Source: Raphanus sativus
Lineage: Eukaryota; Streptophyta; Magnoliopsida; Brassicales; Brassicaceae
Assembly (NCBI RefSeq): GCF_000801105.2
Contig: NC_079514.1
Location: 44,892,515 to 44,956,514 of the forward strand
Length of the DNA: 64,000 nt
Direction of reading: 5' to 3'
The notes under the pieces were generated by a model. The model did not search any database and had not been told where the DNA came from. It was given only the letters and a program-made list of their open reading frames with translations. The position numbers and the translations under genes are program-made. Shown here piece by piece: positions 12,515-23,455 of this stretch; position 1 is the stretch's first letter, and each line of letters opens with the position of its first letter.

Positions 12515-12835
12515 TTTCTTATAAATAGGCAGTCTCCCTTCTTTTTGTCACATCACAAACTTTGCAGCGGAGCTCTGCAGATATTTTCCGAAGACTGGAA
12601 ACCCTACCCGTCAAGCTCTCTCCTTCCGCATGATCTCTCCTCTTCTCTCTCCCTCTCTTCTCACGGTCCCTCTCTCTCTCTCCCGTGCGTCTCCTTTCTC
12701 TTTCCTTGCCGGCGCCGTGTGGTGGTGGTGGCGGTGTGGTATCCGATCGGTGGTGGTGGTGTGATCAGATCAGATCTCGTTTTTCCTTATCTCTTGTTTC
12801 CAGATCCAGATCTAGACTAAGATGAGGTGATCCGA
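12515..12835 (+). promoter_or_regulatory. TATA box and CT-rich leader, possible first exon of the CID2-like gene
   Basis: A good TATA box, TATAAATAGG, starts at 12520. It is followed by a CT-rich leader with many TCTCTC repeats, as in plant 5' UTRs, ending near AAGATGAG|GTGATC at about 12828, a plausible splice donor. The next coding exon on this strand is the CID2-like exon at 16061. I infer that this is its first, non-coding exon, with the LTR-element remnant and assembly gap lying inside the first intron. A separate dead gene or an element-derived promoter are alternatives. Confidence 0.4.
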
Positions 12836-14060
12836 ATCCAGTCTCTCTCAAATTCTTTATATTACCCATGTTTGATCTAGATCTGGTTAGTCCTTGATTG
12901 CGTGTTAAGTTGATAGATCATGATGGTTATTAGGTTGATAGATGCATGAACCATATTGTATAAGAACCTTCACACTGCTTAAAAGGGACATTAATGGACT
13001 GCCTTGTGTTGATGTGGCTAATGTTTATGTTGACTGATTGTGTGCTTGTTTGGTCCCATGTGATGATAGAGATTTCCCTTAGCATCTTGTTTAGTGGTTG
13101 TTCATATTACTCTTGTGCTAATTGACTTGTGTGGGACACCGATAACGGGTGGCGTCTTGATTAAGAGTATGCGTCTAAGTGTAAGTGGTTGACTAAGTGA
13201 AAGAGGAAGTATGAGTATGAGTATGAGAATGAGAAAATGAAAGCGTCAATGAACCCTGTATTTAGTCCTGCTTGGACCACCGAGAACGGGTGGGCGTCTA
13301 GAGTCTAAGGTGTGATGTGACCCGTGGGACAGTAGCCTAACATGAGGTACCCATGGGAAGTGACGAGATGTGAAGGTACCGCGCGAGAGCGGGATACAAG
13401 TAAGCAAGGAAGTAAAGGCGCCATAGGATCGAGTCAAGCCGAGTCGTGGCTATGCAAGGCTATGAATGGCCGGGGGTAGACAGAGCAGGTGGGGCCAACG
13501 TGCCGCAATCCGGGTAGCCTCTAGGAAGTTGGGCGGTATGGATTCTCGAAAGAGGCGCTTGCCAAGGATAGACCGGAACGTGTAGGGACATCCGTAAATG
13601 GTCATATGCCCATTTCTTGAAGTTGAGTCAGTTGTGTTTGTCGAGTCAGTCTAATCTATTAATGAGTGTTGTGTAGCAGTGACTGTGTTCATTATATTGA
13701 TTGATCGCTAGGTTTCTAGAAATGATGTTGTCTTGAAATGATTTATGATGCATGGTCTGATTGTAGTGGCTAGTCAGTCCTGGTTCCCGCATAGAGTAGT
13801 GTAGAGTGTCTTACGGGCAGGCTGGTCTAGAGTCACTTCACTGAGTAACCCAATACTCAACCCTCCCTTTCCATTTCCCTGTGCGCAGGACTATAGTAAT
13901 AGTGTATTGATACGGGTGAATTGGAATTTCAAAGAAAGCAACGCGACCAGCGACTCTTGGGACCAGTAATGGACACGGCGGGTTGCCTATAAGGATATAC
14001 GCGTGTCCATAACTCCCTTTCAATAACCCCGGTCGGAATCGGGGGAAAGTGGATGTTACA
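12836..14060 (+). repeat. LTR-like sequence of a decayed Ty3-type retroelement
   Basis: This GC-richer block contains phrases such as ACCGAGAACGGGTGGGCG and GAGAGCGGGATACAAG that I associate with Brassica Ty3-type LTRs. It ends in GGATGTTACA just before a decayed primer-binding-site-like stretch, TTAGTATTTAGAG (about 14064), comparable with the usual TGGTATCAGAG. The exact left end was not found, so the left boundary given is approximate and may include host intron. Confidence 0.4.
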
Positions 14061-14190
14061 ATTAGTATTTAGAGTGGGGGTTAAGACCCCTTAGTGCTAT
14101 CCTAAGGGGTCGGCATTTCCGAAATTTTTAAAAAACCTTGTTTTAAAATAAAAGCGTTTGTGAAAGTTTGTTGTTAAAGAAAGTTATGAA

Positions 14191-15376
14191 ATGATTTTCA
14201 AAAACCACCCATTATGTCTATACTTCTATTATGGTTCTTATCAGATGTCTACTTGCATGATGTTTTCACTTGACCATTACGAGTGGAGGATGCCGCATAT
14301 GCACTATGGACAGGTGGGTACCCAGGGGTATATTCGTAAGCAGTACTGTGACGCAGAGGGTAACTGGGTTCTACCCATGTTTCCAGAACCAGAAAAGCAA
14401 TACAGGGAACTTCCGTTCGGGTACCCTCATGAACAGACCGTGGGGCGTAAAGTGATAATGCCACATTTTCAGAGGATGGCAATGGAGAAGCGCATACTAC
14501 AAGGACATGCGACGTTTCAGCTCGCATCCGAGGGAGAGTTTCCGAGGAAACGGGGCCGCCGAGCAAGGCGCCGAGTGCAGCAGGGGAGCCCCCGAGGGCG
14601 TTCACCGGGAAGTGTCAATGTCGGGCACTGTTCCAGAATACTCAGAGAGAACGATCAGTTGTGGAATACACAGAGGACTTCATTAACCAAGCCAAGCTAT
14701 GCAAGCCCAAGAATGCAGAAATGTGGTGCAAGTGGTACAAGGACGGGCTTCATGGGGACATTAAAGATAAGCTGGAGGGTATTTTAGAGCCTCTTGAATT
14801 CGCGCTGGTGAAACGGATGGCCGGATTCGCAATCGAGGCAGAGAAAAAGATTGCAGCCGAGTTGGCCGCCCTTTCAAATGCAGAGAAGGAGGATACAGAA
14901 GGAGCTCCGAAGATGGACGACTACGGCCTAGGGGCATCGGTTGGGGAACCCCCTAAGAAGAAGAGGGGACGTCTGCAGAAATGCTCCATAGCATCTTGTG
15001 ATTGTGATTGTGACGTGTTAGTCCAGATGGTGCAGAAGCCACGCACGGTGAGAGATTACCTGGATGAGTTCTTGGATACGGCAAAGAAGTGCCAACTGAA
15101 GCCTGCAGAGGAGTGGTGTCGGTTATTTAAGGCCGGTCTCCGCGGGATATTCGTGATGAGCTCGCTGGTGTCCTGGAGCCCATGGAGTTTGCACTCCTTA
15201 AGAGGATAGCTAGTCAAGCATTAGATGCAGAGGAGTGGTTAGCGGAGAGGAATGCAAAAGCTGAGTATGACTGCTCTACCGAGGACAACGACGACCCGGT
15301 GCCTTCAGCTAGGAGTGCCAGCGCGGTTGGTCCTGAATCCGAGGCCGACCGTGCTTCTCCATATCATGGTGGCTAG
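14191..15376 (+). pseudogene. gag-like pseudogene with an internally duplicated domain
   Basis: Three overlapping frames (14191-14787, 14661-15209, 15182-15376) together cover a gag-like coding region broken by at least two frameshifts, one near 14600-14660 and one near 15150. The first part is rich in Arg/Lys. Two homologous blocks follow: EYTEDFINQAKLCKPK...WCKWYKDGL...ILEPLEFALVKRM, and DYLDEFLDTAKKCQLK...WCRLFKAGL, whose second half lies in the shifted frame. These resemble the capsid region of plant Ty3-type gag. No protease, reverse transcriptase or integrase follows, so this looks like a gag-only non-autonomous element (TR-GAG type). The bipartite PKKKRGR string between the blocks resembles a nuclear localisation signal. 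Confidence 0.6.
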
Positions 15377-15910
15377 CTGAGGCCATTTGATCATTTCGTA
15401 GGAGTATGACTCACGCTTTTATTTGATTGATTTACTTATTTTATTGTTGGCTTTGGTGTTTTTTCGTTTCTATGGGCATTCTGTGTTTGTATAGATGCCT
15501 TGAGCTTTTCTAAACTATTGTAGTCCTACTCCATTCCATTTATTGAAGTCGTTCGTTGGTTTTAAAGATCGTGGTCAAAGTGTTCGTGTCTGGTTTGTTT
15601 CCCGGGGGTGATGTGTGATTATGTGGGTGTATTCCTGATTCAGACGAATGAGTTCAAGCCTAGGATCGGCCAGTCATGGGGGAAGTAGGGCGCTACCATT
15701 AGCATCCTGATCTAGACCCTAAGTTGAGGCATGTTAGTCGAGGACAATTTTATTAGTGAATATGTATGTGAGTTGCCACAAAAGTTATATGTTACCATAT
15801 GGAAATGGGATAGTCAAGACGGATCGACCGACTGAGTAGAGAGCTTATGTGTTTGGAATAGGAAGAAGGTGGATGGTACATATACCGCTGATGAATGCTT
15901 GCGCAATCTT
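15377..15910. other. Untranslated tail of the LTR-type element
   Basis: It has the same composition as the preceding element, including GTCGAGGACAA near 15738, which resembles the 3' end of plant Ty3 internal regions. No gene is visible. It runs into the assembly gap. Confidence 0.35.
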
Positions 15911-16010
15911 NNNNNNNNNNNNNNNNNNNNNNNNNNNNNNNNNNNNNNNNNNNNNNNNNNNNNNNNNNNNNNNNNNNNNNNNNNNNNNNNNNNNNNNNNN
16001 NNNNNNNNNN
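15911..16010. other. Assembly gap (100 N)
   Basis: Exactly 100 consecutive N, the conventional placeholder for a gap of unknown length. Sequence may be missing between the element remnant and the CID2-like exon. Confidence 0.99.
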
Positions 16011-16060
16011 TATGTATGTAATCCCTGAACTTTTGTAGTATTGTGATCGGAGGTGGAAAA

Positions 16061-16525
16061 ATGTCGACGGTGGTAGATGGGAGTGTATCGACGCTGAATC
16101 CAAACGCGCCGGTGTTCGATCCGGTGGGATTCCGTGAGGTAGAGGATTTCTCGCCCAAGTGGTGGGAGCTCGTGACGACATCAAAGTGGTTCCGTGACTT
16201 CTGGCTCAGTGCCAACTCGGAGTATGAGTTGTCAGATATGGAGGACGAGTTGGAGGAGCTAACCATGACCGAGGCTGAGATGGGTGGATCTACCGTGACA
16301 GGTAACGAGTCAGATGTTGGTAGGTACTTGAAGGTGCTTCTGAGCATGGCGAAGTCTAGGAAAGGGAAGCTCTACAGATCTAATGTGTCTTATTCTACAA
16401 AGTATAACCAGAAGAAGATGACCCGAATTTATACTGTCGCCGGAACCATCTCATCTATCAGCCTCGGAGTCGCAAAAAAAGAAAACAAAAAAAAAAAAAA
16501 AAAAAAATCTATCAGCCCTCGGTGA
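16061..16525 (+). CDS. CID2: CID2/ERD15-like PAM2-motif protein with altered C-terminus
   Basis: The frame from the ATG at 16061 encodes 154 residues. Residues about 10-24 ([15 protein letters not shown]) fit the PAM2 motif that binds the MLLE domain of poly(A)-binding protein. It is followed at once by the family signature [22 protein letters not shown]. This is the ERD15/CID1-CID2 family of small stress-related, PABP-interacting regulators. An acidic stretch ([11 protein letters not shown]) and a basic tail follow. The last residues ([16 protein letters not shown]) come from a poly(A)-like insertion at 16468-16506 that split or replaced the original C-terminus. A start eight codons upstream is unlikely because ATGTCG has the better context. 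The upstream gap and element remnant may lie in its first intron. The position fits Arabidopsis At4g14270 (from memory). Confidence 0.8.
   Translation: MSTVVDGSVSTLNPNAPVFDPVGFREVEDFSPKWWELVTTSKWFRDFWLSANSEYELSDMEDELEELTMTEAEMGGSTVTGNESDVGRYLKVLLSMAKSRKGKLYRSNVSYSTKYNQKKMTRIYTVAGTISSISLGVAKKENKKKKKKKSISPR
16468..16506 (+). repeat. A-rich micro-insertion with 15-bp flanking duplication
   Basis: AGTCGC followed by an A-rich run (with single G and C interruptions) lies between ATCTATCAGCCTCGG (16453-16467) and ATCTATCAGCCCTCGG (16507-16522). Duplicated target plus A tract is what target-primed reverse transcription leaves behind. It lies inside the CID2-like coding sequence. Confidence 0.65.
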
Positions 16526-18445
16526 AAAAAGTTGTAGAAGCGTCTGGAGAAAGAATAAAAGCTCATCTTTGTGTTTTCGTGAATGAGAAACTCATCTTTG
16601 CTTGTTGTTCTGTACTACTTTCTTCCTCTGATTATGTGAATATTCTTCCGTTATGAGCTTCGTGTTTAACAAAATCTATCGCATATATATGTTATATAAG
16701 CAAATAAACAAATTCGGAAACTGAACAACATCCAGTCCAAATGTATAGTGTTTCGTTCTTGTTCAGTTTTGAGTCTTAACGTGTGTTCGCATTGAGTTAT
16801 GAAAGTAATAGAGGGCTCCGCGACAAATGTACTCGAGATCATTACTAGAAAGCTTTTCTTCTTGCTTGTTTTTATTTAGTGAAGGAAACAAATTTAACGT
16901 AGGAAAGAGTCTTTCTCACATTAAGAGGATGAATTTGTATAGAGTTCGTGAGTTTAAAGAATCATAGATTATAATTAAATTATGTGGATTGTGAATATAT
17001 ATATATTTCGTGAGTTTAAAGAATCATAGATTATAATTAAATTATTGGATATATATATATATATATATATATATTGATTTAAAATTGATTATAACTTTTT
17101 TATAGATTGGTATAGATTTTCATAAATTTGGATTAGAAAAAAAGTTTTCTAGCTACACAACGTTTATACTAATATGGTGGAAATCATCCGATGTATTAGA
17201 ATGTGTCAATAATTACACTAATAGGTAGAAACCATCCGATGTATTAGAATGTGTTAATAATTACACGAAATTATGTTAATACATGCCACATGTACGAAGT
17301 TTATGTTAATATAGTGTCAACATCACAGTCGGGTTTAATTGATTTAAATTTAAGTTAATAGGGTTAATCTGTAATTTATTAAGTTTAATAAATTTAATGA
17401 TTTTTTCAAAAAAACTAATTTATTAAGATTAATAAACCTAATTAATTTTATTATGAACTTAATAAACTTAAGGAATTCCTAAACTTAATAATTTATTAAT
17501 TTTAATAAATTAATTAAAATTAATAATTTACTAAAATTATTAAACTTATTACACCTATTAATAAAATTAAAAACTTTATAATTTATGAAAATTAAATATA
17601 TTAATTTAATTATTAAAATGATTAAATTTATTAAACATATTAATAAAATTATTAAACTTAAATAAATTAATAAAATTAATAATTTATTAAATTAAGTTAA
17701 TAAACATAATAATTTAAAAAAAATAATTTATAAAACTTAATAAAGTTAATAATCTTAATAAACTTAATTATTTATTAAAATTATTAAACTTATTAAACTT
17801 AATAAATTTATTAAACTAAATAATTTATTAAGTTCTGCAAATTTGTTATATAGATATATAAAGAATAATAAAAACTAATATAAAAAAGAAATATTTTCTA
17901 TAATTTCGAATTATATGTTTTCAAATTCAAATTTGTTTTAAAAATACAATTTTTCTATTTTTCAAATTTTTGTTTTTAATTTTTCGTTTTGAAATTTGAA
18001 AATACTTTTTCAAAAACTATTTTCAAAATTTAATTATTTATTGTTATAATTATATATTCAAAATGATAAAACATAAATATAATTATATATTCAAAACTGT
18101 AAGTGTATATAAAAGTTAATGAATTATTGTTTTGGATATATAATTTGTATTAACGTTGGAATATATATTTGGTAAGAATTATCACTGGTTATATATGATA
18201 TTTTGAAAGTTGAATCTTATGAGTAAAAATCAATAGAATTCATTTCCTAATAACACTAGATTTAGTGAGAATTAGAGAATCAATAACAACAAAAAAATTT
18301 GAACAACAAGGGAGTTCAATGAATTTCGAAATTTTTTAAACCAATAACAATGGATTCTATTAATATTTTTGAAATACAATAACCAATAACAATGAAATCT
18401 CAAAATTTCAAAGTTCATGAGAATTCGCTTACCAATAACCCCTAG
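16526..18445. repeat. AT-rich downstream region with direct and low-complexity repeats
   Basis: A 39-bp unit starting CGTGAGTTTAAAGAATC occurs at about 16948-16985 and again at 17009-17046. A 49-bp unit containing ATCCGATGTATTAGAATGTG is tandemly repeated at about 17171-17267. From about 17330 to 17830 almost everything is built from TTAATAAA/TTTATTAA words. There is no gene; the first few hundred bases may be the CID2-like 3' UTR. Confidence 0.6.
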
Positions 18446-18814
18446 TAGTGTTTTTAAAAACCGGACCGGAAACTAAACCGTAATATATTTGGGTCAATAT
18501 GGTTTGATCATATCAAATTTGTGTTTAATAATTTAGTTCAATATATTTTAATACGATAAAATTTGAAAGTACCATAAATAATTAAAATATAAATAAATAT
18601 CAAATATAATACATTGGAACATAGACTATTTTTGTTTATAAATTTTTAATAATTCTTATGGTGTTTATTCAGTTCAATAGGTTTGAGATCTAATCAAACT
18701 ATGTTACCGGTCCATAATCGAATCATTTATTTTATTAGACTCAACCTGGCTACATGATCGGTTCATAGTCGAACATGATCTAACCACCAAGTTGGTTTGA
18801 TTTTAAAAACACTG
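18446..18814. mobile_element. MITE with AGTGTTTTTAAAA termini
   Basis: The ends AGTGTTTTTAAAA and TTTTAAAAACACT form a perfect 13-bp inverted repeat enclosing about 369 bp. The left end continues ACCGGACCGG and the right end is CACTG. CAGTGTTTTTAAAACCGG-like ends belong to hAT-type plant MITEs (knowledge). A clean 8-bp duplication is not visible, so it is old. Confidence 0.65.
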
Positions 18815-19802
18815 CATACTAAACTAATTCTTTTGCCCAAAAAAATCTGGTGTTGGGTTCGGCTTAGCGAATACTTTACACAAGTAGCTTTCGCTGGTGA
18901 AAAAATTATCCAGTGCACAAGTGAGTGGCTCTTACACCAGCTTTGTTAGCTTCTTAACCACAGGTTACAAAATCAAGACAAGATGAGCAGTAGACAAGAT
19001 GAGGTCCTGAGGAGTCGCCACTTTAGAAAGGAAAAGAGGATAATCCAAGACAACTTAGTGGACCTGAAACTTTAACCACATCTAAATCAAATATGACACC
19101 AAATTGATCTACATGTTCACCAAGATTCAAGGCGGTGGAACCACAAACATCTATTTGATGCCGTGAAGCGTTAACCACAAGTATATTAAACCCAAGACCC
19201 AGTTACTCTACAAGTTACATTCAGGTATATTAAACCTAGGAATTACGGCTCCCTTGAAAAGTTGACTACATGAATTGTTCGGTCGAATGGCACCACAAGG
19301 ATGGAATTCATTTGGTAAGCCGGTTGATCTTTAGAATAACACTAAAGATCAAAAGTTCCCAAAGAAAAAACATTAGAATCACTCTCAAAATGTTTCCAAA
19401 AATAATAAGCAAAATTCTGATTTATTTCAATGGAGATTTCAACTTATTCATAGTATTATTTATACTAAGTCCTTGACAAAATATAGTAAAAACATGCATA
19501 ATAGATTCCTTGTAAATAACAACTACAATACTAAATCTTATGAAAATAAATGAGTTGTGGCTATAATCTAAATCTTCGACACTATAAAACTACAAAATAG
19601 GATGATGGCAATCTATGTTTCTTTTTGCAAAATTTCCCATGGGAAGCATTCAAGTAACGAGTCTGATGATACCAATAAAATATTAGATATATAAGGTACA
19701 TTCACATTTAAAATATGAATCGTTCTATTGATAATGATACATATAGTCACCGATAATGGTATATATATTGTATTTGTAATTATATACTTAGTTCTGTTTC
19801 CT
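18815..19802. other. Intergenic DNA without recognised content
   Basis: Moderately AT-rich DNA. Short frames (for example 19270-19476) show no domain. I see nothing that supports a gene. Confidence 0.4.
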
Positions 19803-20233
19803 TATCTTGTTATGTTACTCTCATTTATATCTTGTTATGTTACTCTCATTTATAAAAACATCACTTTCTTTGCCTGCCACGGGTCTTTCCAGCTTCTTAT
19901 GCAAGCTTACTCATCACTGTGATTGATTGAGCTACCAGAAGAAACGATGGAGAAATCTGGTTTAACACTAACCTAAACCGAGCTCATGCCGATAACTTTA
20001 CTTGTTGCTTACCGCTTTCACCTCCATTGCTGTCATTACGTTCTTGTTCATCTCCAAGTTATATGTGTATCGTCGGGTAGAAACCAAGTCTAAGAAATCA
20101 CAATACAAATTTGTTGACTTGTCAAGTCTAAGAAATCACAATATAAATTGGGTTGAAGGTGTAAATCGTTAAGGCTCTGATCCGATTCTTCCTGCTAACA
20201 TTTCAACTGTGCGTAGAGTACCACTTCGTGTGT
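19803..20233. repeat. Duplicated segment, copy 1 part A (left)
   Basis: It begins with two copies of a roughly 25-bp unit (TATCTTGTTATGTTACTCTC) and matches 27979-28464 almost base for base. Both copies include a short hydrophobic frame (ITFLFISKLYVYRRVETKS), but stops surround it and no gene can be called. It ends with the target site TGTGT of the solo LTR. Confidence 0.85.
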
Positions 20234-21571
20234 TGATGTTAGGAGTTTTGAGGCTCCTAAATCAAATGATAGTATAGTGGAAGTTGTTTGTCGAACCAGT
20301 TCTGAGGGATTCAAATGCAGAGAGAATGCAAGTATTTGCCTAATCTAAGTGCAATCAGTGAATTGGATGGTTTTTAAACTAAAACTAGAATGCAAGTAAC
20401 AAAAATGATACTTTTAAGCTATTGGAAAGGAGAACTCATGGGTATAGGGATTTCAGACCTTGGGTGATCAAGTTTCGAACTAAGGATGACAAATGAATCA
20501 ATCAAACTATTAACCTTAAGCCTAGACACAATTCTAAGCAAGCTCTATGTCTAGATGAATGCTCATTTGCTAACATGTCTCAAACATCAAATGTCTTTGG
20601 TTGAATAACATGCAAGCAATCATTACTAACAAGTCTATTAGCTATCTTAGCATCTTTAACAACAAATATCTTTGGCAAAGTACACTAAGAGCCTAGGAGA
20701 GTTGACTCAGGCATTTCATCAAACACCTTTTGGGTGGGAAATGCCTAGAGATCACCCTTTGAGTGGCCTACTCAAATGATGCATTAAGATCACTCTACTA
20801 GCAAGGAACAAGTATGATCTACACCTAAAACATCCTAGAACTAGCCTAATCACCCTTAATCACCCTAACCCATGAATTCAAAAGGTGATTACTCACTAAT
20901 CTCCATGATTCCTCTTAAACTCATGATGGATTTCAGATTAATCATGTAGAGAAATAGATGAGAGATCACAAGAACAATAACAATCAATCCAAAAGAGAAC
21001 TTTTCTTGAGAGAATTTTGTGTTCTTCAATAGATAAAAGATAATCTGCCAATGGTGGCTACAAAGCATACTTAAACATTAGGTTTTTCAGTGCAAAAACG
21101 TGCACAATAAATTGCAAAAAGGTCTTTCAAAAATAATAAAATCGTGCAGCTGGTCACGCGGAGCGACCCCAGAGAATCGCTCCAGCACGTCGCTCTGGCT
21201 TCGGGAGCGACCTCGGGTGGTCGCTCCGATGGGTCGCTCTGACCTTGTTTCTTCGTGTCTCCGAGTGATGAGAACGCGAGCGACTTGGAGTTATCGCTCT
21301 GGGAAGGTCGCTCTGAGAGGTGGGGCACAGCGACTCCGTAGGGTCGCTCCGGGAAGGTCGCTCCAGTGCTTTGCTCGTCCAATGATCACCTTTTTCACCT
21401 CTTTTGAGCTCCAAACACATCCAAATGTCTCCAATAACTTCACTTTGCACTCCAGTACCTAATAGAGACTTATGCATGCAAAATGCAACCTAAACATGTC
21501 TAAATCCTATTCTATATGATGAAAATGCATATGAATGAATAGCTAAAACAATGCAATTATGCAAGATATCA
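20234..21571 (-). mobile_element. Solo LTR, 1338 bp, TSD TGTGT (Ty3-type probable)
   Basis: It starts TGATGTTAGG and ends AAGATATCA, so the ends are TGAT...ATCA, and it is flanked on both sides by TGTGT (20229-20233 and 21572-21576). The paralogous site at 28460-28464 has one uninterrupted TGTGT, proving the insertion. No PBS, PPT or internal region is present, so it is a solo LTR left by recombination. Near 21150-21370 it has a GC-rich patch with about a dozen GTCGCTC/GAGCGAC motifs. Orientation is guessed from resemblance to Brassica Ty3-type LTRs and is uncertain. Confidence 0.8.
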
Positions 21572-21576
21572 TGTGT

Positions 21577-21868
21577 CAAACATGGTGAGCTTGTATAAAG
21601 AAGGGTTTGTTCATCACTTCATCTACTGATTAGTAATTTAGTATATATATATATGTGTGTATGTATCTGAAAGCAAAGAGTGATATGTATACAAAAGACG
21701 TGACGGATAAACAAAACAAAAAGGTACATCTTTGCATAGAATGGAACTCCATAAATTAATTGAATCCATGTTTTGAAGAAATGGCTTCAAGCGTCGGCCC
21801 TTAATTTCTTAGATTACGATCGGTGAAGAATAGCTGAAAATTTAGTGGAAGCATTAGATATAGTCAAA
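21577..21868. repeat. Duplicated segment, copy 1 part A (right)
   Basis: This continues the duplicated segment after the solo LTR and matches 28465-28753. It ends in TATAGTCAAA, where the Helitron is inserted. Confidence 0.85.
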
Positions 21869-23278
21869 CTAGGTGTTTTCCTGCACCATGTGCAGTAGAA
21901 TTTTTTTATAATATTGTTTAATAGATAAATATAAATTATATTTATTTTTTATTAATATTATAAATTTTCTTTTTTCTTATCAATATTTTAATATAAATTT
22001 GATTTAACTGAACATTAAAATTAAGATATAAACAATTTTGTTTATTTTGAATATATTTAAGAATGTGCATGTATATATTTAAAATTATAATATTAGGTAG
22101 ATTTTTCTATCTATTTATTTTAATTAAATATACTAAATAAATATGTAAAACTGCATAATTGTCAAAATTAAAATTAAACAATATTTATAAAATCTGTAGA
22201 TATATATAAGAAACTAATGATTTTACGATTTAATTTGATTTTATGATTTAATTTTTATAATTTTCTAAAAATATGTATATATTTTTGAAATATTTTTAAA
22301 TTAAATGATATTTAAAAATATGAAATGCCATAATTGAATATATTTATTTTAATAATGATTTATGAGTTATTACCATATTTTAAAAAAGTCCAAAAATATA
22401 AATCGGCAATAAATGTATATATGAGTTATTACCATATTTTAAAAAGTTTACCAAAAATATAAATTAACATTAAATATAATTGTCCATTTCATATTAATCT
22501 ATAAAACATGTCATCAATTTTAGTAGTCATGTCACAATTATTAATCTAGGTGTTTCCCTCCACCATGTGTAGTGATAAATTTTTTAAAAGTTAAATTTTA
22601 TATTTTAAATGTAATTTATTAATATTGTATATTTTATTATTTTGACCAATAATTAATATAAGTATCATTAATTAAGCATAAAATTAAGAGATTTTTTTTT
22701 AATTATATTTAAGAATATATATGTATATATATAAAGTTAAAATCTTAGATAAAAATATTATTTATTTCATTTGGTTAAATGTATTAAATCAACTTGTAAA
22801 AAATTACTAAAAATCATATAAAATTGTATAGTTATCAAAATTAAAACTAAATAATATTTATATAATTTGTAGATATCTAAAAGAAACTAATGATATTACG
22901 ATTTTTTTTTTTAAATTCAGAAAATTTAGAAAATTTTAGATAATAAAAACTTCATAATTATAAAAGTAAAATTATATAATATTTCGAAATTTAAAATGTC
23001 ATATTTGAATATATTTATTTTAGTGATGATTTATGAGTTATTAACATATTCTACAAAGTTTACCAAAAATATAAATCAATATTAAATGTAATATATGAGT
23101 TATTGCCATATTTTAAAAAGATTTCCAAAAATATATATAATCATTAAATGTAATTGTCCATGTCATATTTAACCATATGACATGTCATCAATCTTAATAG
23201 CCACGTCACAATTGTTTTTGTTAAAACGATTGTAGAGAAGACATGTGGCAAATCACTTCTCAAATATATACTAGGGGA
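21869..23278 (-). mobile_element. Non-autonomous Helitron with two tandem 3' ends
   Basis: On the minus strand it begins TCCCCTAGTATATATTTGAG (5' end at 23278) and ends with the palindrome CTGCACATGGTGCAG, a short spacer and CTAG at 21869. The host dinucleotide is A|T. The paralogous copy reads TCAAATTTGTATCTC across the empty site. A second 3' end (hairpin-like CTACACATGGTGG then CTAG) occurs inside at 22546-22549, and the two halves (about 21869-22545 and 22546-23278) are homologous along most of their length. It carries no helicase frame, so it depends on autonomous relatives. Confidence 0.85.
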
Positions 23279-23445
23279 TTGGTGTCTCTTATCGGTGATA
23301 GGAGAAAAAAGTGCATGCAATGCAACTTGGCCATAGTGCATGCAATACTATTTATAAATGTAAATAGTGTTGTTTTATGTTTAAAATAAACGACATTGTT
23401 TCTCATTTTTTTGACACATCATAACTACCGTAAGGTGCCGCATGA
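23279..23445. repeat. Duplicated segment, copy 1 part B
   Basis: It matches about 28754-28912 of copy 2 (shared GTGATAGGAGAA, ATAGTGCATGCAA, CACTACCGTAAGGTGC or close variants) and joins Helitron and MULE-like insertions in copy 1. Confidence 0.8.
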
Positions 23446-23455
23446 CTATTTTTTT

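Noticed and set aside
12545..12820. 91-residue open frame in the CT-rich leader
   Set aside because: Composition is that of a 5' UTR (Ser/Leu/Pro from TCTC repeats) and there is no domain.
17330..17830. Possible origin or matrix-attachment region from AT-rich words
   Set aside because: AT-richness alone is not evidence; recorded only as low-complexity repeat.
21071..21477. Three overlapping frames of 103-120 residues
   Set aside because: Caused by the GC-rich GTCGCTC patch of the solo LTR; the products are Arg/Ser low complexity.
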